From positions 1,446,501 to 1,510,500 of the forward strand of contig NC_009662.1 in NCBI RefSeq assembly GCF_000010325.1: a stretch of DNA of 64,000 nucleotides, read 5' to 3'. The notes below the pieces were generated by a model. That model ran no database searches, was not told the DNA's origin, and was given only the letters and a program-made list of their open reading frames with translations. Of this stretch, positions 1 to 9,206 are shown in pieces. Source of the DNA: Nitratiruptor sp. SB155-2. GTDB taxonomy: Bacteria; Campylobacterota; Campylobacteria; Campylobacterales; Nitratiruptoraceae. Position 1 is the stretch's first letter, and each line of letters opens with the position of its first letter. Both the position numbers and the translations under genes were made by a program.

Positions 1-629
1 AACAGATGTGGCTGCAAAAGTCCTCCCGCTACATCATCTAACGTAATATAGAGATGATGCAACGTTATCGTGGCATAGAGATTTTCATACTGCATCAGCG
101 CATCAACCGCCTCTTTGGTTGTAATGTGTTCCATGATAATCTTTAGATTTGGAAATTTTCTAGCAATTTTTTCGTAAATAGGAATGAACTCCGCTTCCCT
201 GTCCATGACAAAGCCATTCGTTTCACCATGCACACAAAGGGGAATCCCAAGTTCGCTCATCGCTTCAAGCGTCGGGGCCAAAGCATCGATACTGAAATTA
301 TCCACACCATCTTGACTGTTTGTGGTTATACCCGCCGGATAGAGCTTGATCGCTGTAATATATGGCCTTGCCTGATACAAAAAGTCGTAGCTATAGGAGG
401 GCTTGAAAAAAAGAGTCATATAGGCTTCAAACCGCTCTTCGCCAATGGCTTCTTCAATCCTTTTTTTGTAGGATTGCACCATCTCAATATCCGTTATCGG
501 AGGTACGAGATTTGGCATAACGATGGCGCCGCTGAAACTTTTTGCAGAAAGCGGAGCCACCGTCTGAAGCATTGCACCATCTCTTAGATGCAGATGCATA
601 TCCAGAGGAGACTCAAGCCTTATTTGCAT
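1..629 (-). CDS. pyrC: Dihydroorotase PyrC (partial, 3' end outside window)
   Basis: This enzyme cyclises carbamoyl-aspartate to dihydroorotate in pyrimidine synthesis. Translating from the ATG at 627-629 gives about 209 residues of a class II (E. coli PyrC-type) dihydroorotase. The metal-binding HxH is H12/H14 in DMHLHLRDG. The lysine that is carboxylated in the family is K95 in AIKLYPAG. Further family motifs are PLCVHGE, MEHITT and the TLHHLYITLDD stretch. The C-terminal part with the catalytic Asp is beyond base 1. The start overlaps the end of manB by 10 bp, so it is probably the last visible gene of the glnB-amt-manB-pyrC operon. Identity is secure; only the end is unseen. Confidence 0.94.
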   Translation of the reverse strand, partial: MQIRLESPLDMHLHLRDGAMLQTVAPLSAKSFSGAIVMPNLVPPITDIEMVQSYKKRIEEAIGEERFEAYMTLFFKPSYSYDFLYQARPYITAIKLYPAGITTNSQDGVDNFSIDALAPTLEAMSELGIPLCVHGETNGFVMDREAEFIPIYEKIARKFPNLKIIMEHITTKEAVDALMQYENLYATITLHHLYITLDDVAGGLLQPHL

Positions 630-1993
630 AGATCGTCCTTTATCTTTTCAACCAGTTCCATCACTTTTCCTTCATACTCTTTGGCTTTTTCCTCGCTCAC
701 CGCTTCAAATCGAGTAACCAAAACCGGCGTCGTGTTGCTCGCTCGAACAAGTGCCCATCCCTCCTCAAAAACGATGCGCAGTCCATCCACATCGATGATC
801 TCTTTGATAGTCGGAAAACCGTGAGGAGGATTTTGCAAAACTTGCTTCAGTGCATCGATTATTTTAAATTTACACTCTTCCGTGGTTTGGACTTTGATTT
901 CAGGGGTATTATACACCTTTGGCAAACGCTCAATCTCCTTATCAAGATCGACTCCTTGATGAATCAACTCGATAACCCGAAACGTTGCGTAGATCGCATC
1001 ATCAAATCCAAAATATCGATCGTTAAAAAAGAGATGACCACTCACTTCCGCGGCAAAATCGGCATCAACTTCGGCAATCTTCTCTTTGAGATTGCTATGA
1101 CCCGTTTTGTACATAATGGCTCGGCCTCTTTTGTTAATCTCGTCGTACATCACTTGAGAGCATTTCACTTCACCTATAACTGTCGGATTTTCCATATATC
1201 TGGCAAAGATGATAGCAAGCTCGTCCCCTTTGAAATTGTGCTTTTTGGTCAGTACCGCGATTCTGTCTGCATCCCCGTCATAGGCAAAACCGATATCTGC
1301 ATCTGCCAAAGCTTTTTTGAGATCTTTCAAATTCCTCTCTTCACTCGGATCTGGATGGTGGTTCGGAAAATTGCCGTCTGGCTCGCAATAGAGCCCGAAA
1401 TAGTCAAACTCCAACGCTTGAAAAAGAGGCTCAAGAACAACTCCAGCCACGCCATTGCCGCAATCTAGAGCTATTTTTTGATCAAATCCTTTGAGATGTG
1501 CGAACTCTTTGAGCATAAAATCGACATATCGCTCTTTAGCAGGAATGGCATAGAATGTATCGTTGTCTTCTATCGAAATATCGCTGCTTAGTACCTTTTG
1601 GCCAAGCTTTTTGATCTGTTTGGCAAAAAAGGGCTTTTTTTCTACCGTTATTTTAAAACCGTTATATTCAGGAGGATTGTGAGAGCCGGTGATCATTACT
1701 GAAGCCGATGGCACAACTTTGCGCCCAGCTATTTCAAAAGAGACAAAATTGCTAAAATAGTTCACGCCCGTTGGCACCATACCCATGCCCAGCACTTTCT
1801 TTCCAGCCTTATTGATACCACTGGTGAGCCAGGAAAAGAGTGTTGGCGAAGAGAGTCTTGCATCATATCCAACAGCGATATACTCTCCATTCACCTCTTG
1901 TGCCAAAAAGTAGCCTATCTTTTTGACAATATCAACATTGAGCTCTTTTTGGAAAATGCCTCTTATATCGTATTCTCTAAAGATCGATTCCAT
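620..1993 (-). CDS. manB: Phosphomannomutase/phosphoglucomutase
   Basis: An alpha-D-phosphohexomutase of 457 residues, which interconverts hexose 6- and 1-phosphates for sugar-nucleotide and LPS synthesis. Visible motifs are the phosphoserine loop ITGSHNP with the active Ser at S104, the metal-binding DGDADR at 239-244, the sugar-binding loop EVSGHLFF, and the phosphate-binding RASNTTP near the C-terminus. Length and domain order fit the bacterial AlgC/ManB family. Substrate choice (mannose or glucose) cannot be read from sequence. It lies 8 bp downstream of amt and overlaps pyrC by 10 bp, so it is co-transcribed with nitrogen genes although it serves envelope sugar metabolism. Confidence 0.9.
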   Translation of the reverse strand: MESIFREYDIRGIFQKELNVDIVKKIGYFLAQEVNGEYIAVGYDARLSSPTLFSWLTSGINKAGKKVLGMGMVPTGVNYFSNFVSFEIAGRKVVPSASVMITGSHNPPEYNGFKITVEKKPFFAKQIKKLGQKVLSSDISIEDNDTFYAIPAKERYVDFMLKEFAHLKGFDQKIALDCGNGVAGVVLEPLFQALEFDYFGLYCEPDGNFPNHHPDPSEERNLKDLKKALADADIGFAYDGDADRIAVLTKKHNFKGDELAIIFARYMENPTVIGEVKCSQVMYDEINKRGRAIMYKTGHSNLKEKIAEVDADFAAEVSGHLFFNDRYFGFDDAIYATFRVIELIHQGVDLDKEIERLPKVYNTPEIKVQTTEECKFKIIDALKQVLQNPPHGFPTIKEIIDVDGLRIVFEEGWALVRASNTTPVLVTRFEAVSEEKAKEYEGKVMELVEKIKDDLCK

Positions 1994-2001
1994 CTTTCTC
2001 C

Positions 2002-3219
2002 TTAATACTCTTTCACATATGCTTTTTCGCCGTGGATATACTCATCCAATCCCATGATCTCTTCTTCTTGACTCACTCGAAGTCCTGTTATGAAAGAGAC
2101 AACTTTAAAGATAATAAAAGTCAAGACGATCGTGTATATGCCGACAACTAAAAGCCCGACGATCTGATGCCATAGTTGACTCAAATCGCCACCATACACT
2201 ATGCCTTTGACTCCTCCGATTTCCGGTTTTGCCAAAATACCTATCATCAACGCTCCGACGATTCCACCGACGCCGTGAACACCGAAAACATCCAGGCTAT
2301 CATCGTATTTAAATCGGTTTTTCGCAAAAACTACCGCCCCGAAACAGAACACTGCACCCAATATGCCAATAATCACACTTCCCCCGACATCTACAAAACC
2401 ACTTGCCGGCGTAATCGTAGCAAGACCGGCAATTATTCCGGTCAACAGTCCCAAAGATGTCGGTTTTTTATACTTTATCCACTCAAATCCCATCCAGAGA
2501 AATCCGGCAATAAACGCCGCAATCGTAGAGTTGAAAGCCGCACTGATAGCCTGAGCGTTCATCCCAAGGGCACTTCCGCCGTTAAATCCGAACCATCCAA
2601 ACCACAAAAGTCCTGTACCGATCACTACGAGAGGAAGTGATGATGGAAGCATAATCGGCTCTTTTCTTCGACCAAGCATTATTGCCCCGATTAAAGCCGC
2701 CAGACCGCTGGTCTCATGGACAACGATTCCTCCTGCAAAATCGACGACGTTTAAATCGCTAAGCCATCCACCACCCCATATCCAGTGTGCCACCGGAAAA
2801 TAGACGAGTATTGCCCATAGCACGCTTATCAAAATCCAGGCACTGAATTTGAGTCTTTCCACAAACGCACCTGCCATAAGGGCGACAGTAATAGCAGCAA
2901 AAGTCATCTGAAAAAAGATAAAAAGATAGTGATAAAGATTTGGTGCTGCGGGTGCTGGCTCATCAAACTTGATACCAGATAAAAAGATGTACTTCAAATC
3001 CCCTATGACTGTACCCTCACCAAATGTCAAGGAATATCCAAAGGCTATCCATAAAAAACTTACCAAACAAAAGGCAACCATCACCATCATCATGGTATTG
3101 AGCATACTTTTTACTCTCGTAAGCCCACCATAAAAGAGCGCGAGGGCTGGAATACTCATCAAAAGAACAAATGCTGTAGAGACGAAGATAAATACATTGT
3201 CCGCTAACACTATTTTCAT
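2002..3219 (-). CDS. amt: Ammonium transporter Amt
   Basis: An inner-membrane ammonium channel of 405 residues with about eleven hydrophobic segments. Family signatures include the N-terminal ALFYGGLTR, AHWIWGGGW, the DFAGGIVVH stretch with one pore histidine, and FGVHGVGGIVGAL with the second. It begins 8 bp after glnB, the classic glnK-amtB pairing in which PII binds and closes the channel when nitrogen is plentiful. The C-terminal tail is charged and cytoplasmic, the region that contacts PII in the family. I see no separate promoter, so it is probably driven from the one upstream of glnB. Confidence 0.95.
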   Translation of the reverse strand: MKIVLADNVFIFVSTAFVLLMSIPALALFYGGLTRVKSMLNTMMMVMVAFCLVSFLWIAFGYSLTFGEGTVIGDLKYIFLSGIKFDEPAPAAPNLYHYLFIFFQMTFAAITVALMAGAFVERLKFSAWILISVLWAILVYFPVAHWIWGGGWLSDLNVVDFAGGIVVHETSGLAALIGAIMLGRRKEPIMLPSSLPLVVIGTGLLWFGWFGFNGGSALGMNAQAISAAFNSTIAAFIAGFLWMGFEWIKYKKPTSLGLLTGIIAGLATITPASGFVDVGGSVIIGILGAVFCFGAVVFAKNRFKYDDSLDVFGVHGVGGIVGALMIGILAKPEIGGVKGIVYGGDLSQLWHQIVGLLVVGIYTIVLTFIIFKVVSFITGLRVSQEEEIMGLDEYIHGEKAYVKEY

Positions 3220-3227
3220 ACTTCCTC

Positions 3228-3581
<354 letters not shown>

Positions 3582-3593
3582 TTATTTATCTAG

Positions 3594-3599
3594 ATTATA
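3594..3599 (-). promoter_or_regulatory. Probable -10 box of the glnB-amt operon
   Basis: The reverse complement reads TATAAT, a perfect -10 box, about 28 bp upstream of the glnB ATG. A run of T/A lies where a -35 box would be, a pattern common in Campylobacterota sigma-70 promoters. No sigma-54 motif (TGGCAC-N5-TTGC) is seen in the 94-bp glnB/glnD gap, so nitrogen control by NtrC is not supported here. Confidence 0.5.
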
Positions 3600-3660
3600 G
3601 CCTACCTATTTGTTCAAAAAAATTAAAAATTTGATAAGATGAAAAGAAAAAAGGCTGTGT

Positions 3661-6168
3661 ATGGAGCTCAAGCAAAAAATTGAAGAACTTCTTCATATCG
3701 ATGCAAACGAGTATGAAATCTCCCAAACAATACGCGAATATATAAAAAACTATTTTTCCTCTTTGGACAAACTTTTTGAAAAGACACAGGGAAAAGATTT
3801 TTTTGTTAAACACACGCGTTATATCGACTCCATTATCACCTCTATCTATAAAGTCGCCATGCGAAAAACATTTGGTTTTTATCTGCCTATGAGTAACTCT
3901 GTTCCGGTTACACTCGTTGCTCTTGGAAGCTACGGCAGAGAACAGATGGCCCCCTATTCGGATATCGACTTGATGATTGTGTATGAAGAGGTCGAGGGCT
4001 ATAACATTCAAGCTCTTATCGAAAAAATTCTCTATATCATCTGGGATACCAAGCTGAAACTTGGCCACAGGGTCCATAAACTGAGTGAACTGAGTGAAGT
4101 AGCCAATGAAGATGACACAATCAAAACAGCGTTGATCGAATCAAGATTTATATGCGGATCCAAGTATCTATGGGTCAATATAGAAAACAGACTCAAAAAG
4201 GTCCGTCAATCGAACCAAAAAGAGTTTGTTTTCAAAAAAATTGAAGAAGCCCAAAAACGAAGAATCAAAAATCCCATATCCATGGAGCCCAACGTCAAAG
4301 AGAGTATCGGCTCCCTGCGCGACGCGAATCTACTCTTTTGGATCGCCAATGTGGTATATGGTATCCGTTCTCTTAAAGAGCTGCAAAGTAGAGTCTTCAG
4401 CGATGAAGAGTACAATGAATTCCGCGTAGCGCTGGAGTGGATTTTTCGTCTACGAGGTGCCTTACATCTTGTCTGCAAAAAAAAAGAGGATCGTCTCCTT
4501 ATGCAGTACATTCCAGATGTTGCCCAAAAACTTCTTGGCTCAAATGATAAAAAAGCGCAAAGCGTACTGGTATCTAGGACATTGCAAGCCCTCCACACTA
4601 TAGATACTTTTACAAGCATCTTTATCAAAAAAATTATAAGAAGATTTCTTTTTGAACCACATAATGTCACTGTTTTGAAAAGTACAAGAATTACCAAAGA
4701 CATATATATCTGCGACGATGTAATCTATGTATCTTTTTTTAAAACAGGCTCTTCATTAAAAGAGTTGCTCACTCTTTTACAATTGGATATAAAAGAGTTC
4801 GATCCAAGTTTTCTCCACTATGCCAAATCAATCCATGTACCGAACAATCTTGAGAAAAACCACCTAAAACTTATCAAAAAACTTTTCTACAAACCTGTTC
4901 TTTTCCCCACTTTGGATGCTCTTTTCAAAAGCAATCTATTGCCAATTGTCATACCGCCTCTCAAAAAAGTGATGTTCTTACCCCAATTTGACGGATACCA
5001 TGCCTACCCAGTGGATATCCACTCCCTCATGTGCATCAAAGCGTTAGAAAACATCAAAGATGCTAAAGTAGCTGAAGTTTATGAAATGCTGGATACAGAG
5101 TATAAAGCTTTGCTCAAGCTTGCAGTCCTTCTCCATGATGCAGGAAAAGGACGCCGAAGCGACCATAGCCTTGTTGGAGCAAAGTTGATACGCTCCTTTG
5201 CTTTGGCCTTGGGATTCAGTGAGGAGATGGCTGACATAGGAGCCATTTTGATCAAATATCACACCCTTATGAGTAAAACCGCTTTTCGGGAAGATATTCA
5301 TAGCGAAAAAGTGGTCTTCTCCTTTATCGCAAAACTACAAAAGCCTATCGTTCTTGATATGCTCTATGTTCTAACGTACGCAGATATAAATGGGGTTGGA
5401 AAAACAATCTATACCTCCTACAACGCCCATCTACTGCATGAACTCTATAAAATCGCAAAAGAGAGTTTTTCAAACACGGAAATTTTGGAAGAGAGCGCCA
5501 AACGGATCAAAAAAGAGAACGCATTAAAACGAAATCCCACTTTTCAAAATCTTCCAAAAACGCTACAGAAAAAGATTCTCTCTATCGAATCAAATCTCTT
5601 TTTCATCAAAAACAAAACGGAAGAGATATTACAAATATGCCAAAAAGCAGCAGAGGTGAAAGATTTTGTAGTAGAGGTACACAATGACGAGTATCTCAGC
5701 ATCGAAATCTGGAGGAAGGTTCCTTTGAATCTCGGATATCTCCTTGGAAAACTCTCCTATCTTGATATCGCTTCGATGGAGGTTTTCAAACTTTTTGACA
5801 GTGTGAAATATTTTAAAATCGAGTTTTTGGAGAAAGTGAATGACGAAGAAGTTCCTTATGTTTACAAAATTGTCGAGGCTTCATTCGATATGAGTAAACA
5901 GATTCGACTCAAAAAACCGGACATTGCACCTTATGAGATCACGATCGATTGCAACCACTCCAAAAGCTATGCTTCCATGCACCTCAATGTCAAAAACCAA
6001 AAAGGACTGCTTGCCTATATCGCCCATATATTTGATCAATACGGTATCGATATAGCGACAGCCAAAGTACACACCATCAAAAATAGAGCGAGAGACCTCT
6101 TTTTAATAGAAAAAAATGGAAATTTTTGTGTCAACAAGGATGCCATTATCCAGCTTTTAACCAATTGA
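3661..6168 (+). CDS. glnD: PII uridylyltransferase/uridylyl-removing enzyme GlnD
   Basis: An 835-residue bifunctional enzyme that uridylylates PII under nitrogen limitation and removes the group when glutamine is high. The nucleotidyltransferase motif GSYGREQMAPYSDIDL spans residues 89-104. A central HD domain, responsible for uridylyl removal in the family, shows LLHDAGKGRRSDHS near residue 490. The C-terminus contains two ACT-like glutamine-sensing regions, about 690-740 and 765-830. Domain order matches E. coli GlnD, and the length is slightly short of its 890. It is divergent from glnB, which has the target Tyr51, so the pair is probably a working signalling module. Confidence 0.94.
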   Translation: MELKQKIEELLHIDANEYEISQTIREYIKNYFSSLDKLFEKTQGKDFFVKHTRYIDSIITSIYKVAMRKTFGFYLPMSNSVPVTLVALGSYGREQMAPYSDIDLMIVYEEVEGYNIQALIEKILYIIWDTKLKLGHRVHKLSELSEVANEDDTIKTALIESRFICGSKYLWVNIENRLKKVRQSNQKEFVFKKIEEAQKRRIKNPISMEPNVKESIGSLRDANLLFWIANVVYGIRSLKELQSRVFSDEEYNEFRVALEWIFRLRGALHLVCKKKEDRLLMQYIPDVAQKLLGSNDKKAQSVLVSRTLQALHTIDTFTSIFIKKIIRRFLFEPHNVTVLKSTRITKDIYICDDVIYVSFFKTGSSLKELLTLLQLDIKEFDPSFLHYAKSIHVPNNLEKNHLKLIKKLFYKPVLFPTLDALFKSNLLPIVIPPLKKVMFLPQFDGYHAYPVDIHSLMCIKALENIKDAKVAEVYEMLDTEYKALLKLAVLLHDAGKGRRSDHSLVGAKLIRSFALALGFSEEMADIGAILIKYHTLMSKTAFREDIHSEKVVFSFIAKLQKPIVLDMLYVLTYADINGVGKTIYTSYNAHLLHELYKIAKESFSNTEILEESAKRIKKENALKRNPTFQNLPKTLQKKILSIESNLFFIKNKTEEILQICQKAAEVKDFVVEVHNDEYLSIEIWRKVPLNLGYLLGKLSYLDIASMEVFKLFDSVKYFKIEFLEKVNDEEVPYVYKIVEASFDMSKQIRLKKPDIAPYEITIDCNHSKSYASMHLNVKNQKGLLAYIAHIFDQYGIDIATAKVHTIKNRARDLFLIEKNGNFCVNKDAIIQLLTN

Positions 6169-6214
6169 TTATTTTTTATACAAATAATGTGTTTATTTAT
6201 TGCATCTTTTCTCC

Positions 6215-6220
6215 TATAAT
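6215..6220 (+). promoter_or_regulatory. Probable -10 box of the nitrate-assimilation operon
   Basis: TATAAT occurs 29 bp before the narK ATG, in an AT-rich 81-bp gap after glnD. A strong ribosome site (AGGAG) lies just before the start codon. No clear -35 box or operator is visible. Confidence 0.45.
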
Positions 6221-6249
6221 GTAATCATCTTTTTTGAACAGGAGAAGAG

Positions 6250-7527
6250 ATGAGATTGGGTGAACTCAAAACTGCTGGTCATCTTCCGACACTGATTGCA
6301 ACTTTTTTATATTTCGATTTTAGCTTCATGGTGTGGACGATGCTAGGTCCACTTGCAACGGAGATCGCTTCTTCTTTAGCCAAACATGGTTATATACTGG
6401 ATGCCAACCAAAAGGCAACGATGCTTGCTATCCCTATTTTGGGTGGCGCAATTTTAAGAATTGTGCTTGGATTTTTTGTTGATAACATTGGAGCCAAAAA
6501 GACAGCTATTATCGCTCAGCTTATTGTCATTGCTTCATTATTTTATACATTTTTTCGAGGCGAATCGATCACCTATACAGAACTTTTGATGGTGGCTGTA
6601 GGTCTTGGATTTGCAGGAGCTAGCTTTGCAGTGGCACTTCCTCAGGCCGGACAGTGGTATCCGCCACGTTTGCAAGGCGTTGTTTTGGGACTCGCCGGGG
6701 CCGGAAATATAGGTGTGGTGGTTGACTATATCTTTGCGCCAAAAATCGCTGAGATTTGGGGATGGCCTGCGGTCTTTTTTGTTGGAGGCATTTTATCCAC
6801 AATCATCCTTGTTACCTATATCATTATGGCAAAGGATGCACCGCCTGAGGTGTATACACCTAGAAAGAAAAAGCTCAGTGACTACATCAAACTTTTGCAA
6901 GACAAAGATACATGGTGGTTTAGCCTCTTTTATGCAGTAAGCTTTGGTGGGTTTGTGGGGTTTGCCAACTATATGAAAGTCTATTTGATGGATGTCTATA
7001 AAAATGAGATGGCACAAATTGGATTGCAGCTTTTGAGTGAGCCAAATGTTCAGGTGATTGCAGGCTATTTCGGGGCTCTTTGTATCTTCGCCGGAGCAAT
7101 GCTAAGACCTGTCGGTGGGGCAATTGCAGATAAGATGGGCGGCGTGAAATCACTCTATATCTTTTATGGAGTAGTCGCTCTTTTGGCACTTTTGAATGCA
7201 ACCGTTGTGCACAATTTCTACGTAGCCATTGTAGTGCTCTTTCTTATTATGGCAAGTCTTGGCATGGCAAACGGTGCTGTTTTTCAGTTGGTCCCACAAA
7301 GATTTGGCAAAGATATGGGTATAATGACCGGAATTGTCGGGTGTGCCGGAGGACTTGGTGGAACTGCACTTGTGAAGACACTTGGATGGAGCAAAGCAGC
7401 TTTTAACAGTTACAGTGTAGGTTTTTTCATCTTTGCTGGAATCGCCGCTATAGCTGTTATTGGACTTAGTATGGTAAAAATGAGATGGAGAACTACTTGG
7501 GGAGTACATGCTGGAGGAAGAATCTAG
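6250..7527 (+). CDS. narK: Nitrate/nitrite MFS transporter, NarK family
   Basis: A 425-residue major-facilitator protein with about twelve hydrophobic segments, in the inner membrane. The N-terminal region around residues 20-45 (FDFSFMVWTMLGPLA) and the glycine-rich GLGFAGASFAVALPQAGQWY stretch with a conserved-looking Arg/Pro follow-up are typical of the nitrate/nitrite porter branch. It heads the operon that continues with kinase/phosphatase, ferredoxin-DmsC fusion, nitrate reductase and nitrite reductase, so nitrate uptake for assimilation is the likely role. Its stop codon directly abuts the ATG of the next gene. Transport direction and counter-ion cannot be read from sequence. Confidence 0.9.
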   Translation: MRLGELKTAGHLPTLIATFLYFDFSFMVWTMLGPLATEIASSLAKHGYILDANQKATMLAIPILGGAILRIVLGFFVDNIGAKKTAIIAQLIVIASLFYTFFRGESITYTELLMVAVGLGFAGASFAVALPQAGQWYPPRLQGVVLGLAGAGNIGVVVDYIFAPKIAEIWGWPAVFFVGGILSTIILVTYIIMAKDAPPEVYTPRKKKLSDYIKLLQDKDTWWFSLFYAVSFGGFVGFANYMKVYLMDVYKNEMAQIGLQLLSEPNVQVIAGYFGALCIFAGAMLRPVGGAIADKMGGVKSLYIFYGVVALLALLNATVVHNFYVAIVVLFLIMASLGMANGAVFQLVPQRFGKDMGIMTGIVGCAGGLGGTALVKTLGWSKAAFNSYSVGFFIFAGIAAIAVIGLSMVKMRWRTTWGVHAGGRI

Positions 7528-9141
7528 ATGAGTTATAGACTCAGCGCCTTTGGTCTTGCCAAAGGCAAAGAGCTTCGAAGCGATGATGCTTACGGTGTAA
7601 AAAGATTTGATGATATTGTCGTAGGCGTGCTTTGCGATGGAGTGGGTAGCGCCCGTGGAGGCAGGGATGCCGCACAAAGAGTGGTCAACTACATGCTTAA
7701 CAATTTCAAGCAACGACCAAAAAGTTGGAGCATTGAAAAATCTCTTCAAACTTTCATCAAAAACATAAACGTCATCTTATACCAGGAGTCTTTGGCCCAG
7801 TTTGAGCGTCCAGAACTCTTAACCACGCTTAGTATTGTCATTATTCAAAGCAACCGCCTCTATGGAGCCAATGTTGGAGACAGCCCTATTTTTTTGCTTC
7901 GAGACGGGGTTTTGCAAAAATTATCTTTTGATCATGTAGAATGCGAGGGCTCACATATTCTTTTGCAGGCTATTGGAATGGAAAAAGAGGTGGAGCCCTA
8001 TCTTTTCGAAAATTTTGTTCATCCAAAAGATAAGATTTTGATCTGCAGTGACGGCGTCACTACTATTTTGGATGAAGAAGAGCTCCATGAAAAAGCCAAA
8101 TTTCGTGCAACTTCTATCGTCAAATATACAAGTCACAAAGTAAAAGATAATTTACCAGATGATGCGAGTGCAGTCGTCATCGAAATAAAAGAGCTTGATA
8201 AAAAGATGCATCTTAAACAGCAAAACCTCCCTATTCCAAAAACCCTCAAAAAAGATCAAATCATAGATGGATATAGACTTCTAAAGCCTTTGAATGAGGG
8301 AACCTGGCTGGTTGAAAAGAAGGGGAAAAAATATGTGATGAAATTCCCTCCTGTTTCGGCGATTGATGATCAAGAACATCTCGATTTTTTTATTCAGGAA
8401 GCATGGAATGCCACGAGACTCAAAGCCGGTTTTTTTCCAAAGGCCGTTATACCCAAAAAAAGGAGCCATCGATACTATATCATGGAATATATCGAGGGGG
8501 ACACACTGGCTGAACGTATCGAAAAACGCCCTTTACATGTAGATGAAGCAATCGATCTTGGCAAATTTTTGCTAAAAAGCGCCCAGTATCTTCTCAAATA
8601 CAACCTCGTTCATGGAGATATCAAGCCTGAAAATATCATCATCAAGCAAAGAAACGAAAAAGCGACCTTCAAACTGGTCGATTTTGGTTCATTTGTGGAG
8701 ATCTTTTCCATAGCTAATAAAGCTGGGACGCCAAGTTTTTTGGCACCCCAACGTTTCATGGGTGAAGCGATCAGTGAATCGAGTGAAATTTTTGCAATAG
8801 GCGTAACACTCTATCTAGCTCTAACTAAACACTATCCATACGGTGAGATAGAGCCATTTCAAAAACCGACTTTCAAAAAGCCAAAAGCTGTGACATATTT
8901 CAATAAAAAAGTTCCTGGGTGGTTAGAATCAGTCATCCTAAGAGCCATTGAGCGGGACGAAAACAGACGCTATAAACACTACAGCGAAATGATGTATGAG
9001 CTTGAAAATCCCAAAAAAGTCAAACCCTATTTTGATCCATCTGCATCACTGATAGAGAGAGAACCTGTGAAAGTTTACAAAGCTGCATTTATTATCTCCT
9101 TTTTGTTCAATTGCATCCTTCTTTTTTTGTTGCTCAAATAA
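7528..9141 (+). CDS. PP2C phosphatase - Ser/Thr kinase fusion, membrane-anchored
   Basis: A 537-residue protein with two opposed signalling domains. Residues 1-230 are a PP2C-type phosphatase (SDDAYG near 18-23, CDGVGSARGG with C36-D37, later CSDGVT). Residues about 250-500 are a Hanks-type kinase: ATP lysine K272 in KYVMKFP, catalytic loop HGDIKPEN with D364, and DFG at 385-387. A single hydrophobic segment (about 518-536) ends the protein, placing both domains in the cytoplasm at the membrane. The catalytic residues look intact, so both activities are plausible. It starts with no gap after narK. Similar fusions are known beside nitrate-assimilation genes in other proteobacteria, but the phosphorylated target is unknown; NarK and NarB are the obvious candidates. 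Confidence 0.88.
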   Translation: MSYRLSAFGLAKGKELRSDDAYGVKRFDDIVVGVLCDGVGSARGGRDAAQRVVNYMLNNFKQRPKSWSIEKSLQTFIKNINVILYQESLAQFERPELLTTLSIVIIQSNRLYGANVGDSPIFLLRDGVLQKLSFDHVECEGSHILLQAIGMEKEVEPYLFENFVHPKDKILICSDGVTTILDEEELHEKAKFRATSIVKYTSHKVKDNLPDDASAVVIEIKELDKKMHLKQQNLPIPKTLKKDQIIDGYRLLKPLNEGTWLVEKKGKKYVMKFPPVSAIDDQEHLDFFIQEAWNATRLKAGFFPKAVIPKKRSHRYYIMEYIEGDTLAERIEKRPLHVDEAIDLGKFLLKSAQYLLKYNLVHGDIKPENIIIKQRNEKATFKLVDFGSFVEIFSIANKAGTPSFLAPQRFMGEAISESSEIFAIGVTLYLALTKHYPYGEIEPFQKPTFKKPKAVTYFNKKVPGWLESVILRAIERDENRRYKHYSEMMYELENPKKVKPYFDPSASLIEREPVKVYKAAFIISFLFNCILLFLLLK

Positions 9142-9206
9142 TAAACAATATATCTGCATAATTTTAACTACAATATATGTAACAAATATTCATTACAGGA
9201 GCACGT

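Noticed and set aside
821-1468. A 215-codon plus-strand frame antisense to manB
   Set aside because: manB has all phosphohexomutase motifs on the other strand; the antisense frame starts inside them without a ribosome site.
7190-7206. A sigma-54-like TGGCAC followed by TTTTGAATGC
   Set aside because: It lacks TTGC at the right spacing and lies within the narK coding sequence, so it is chance.
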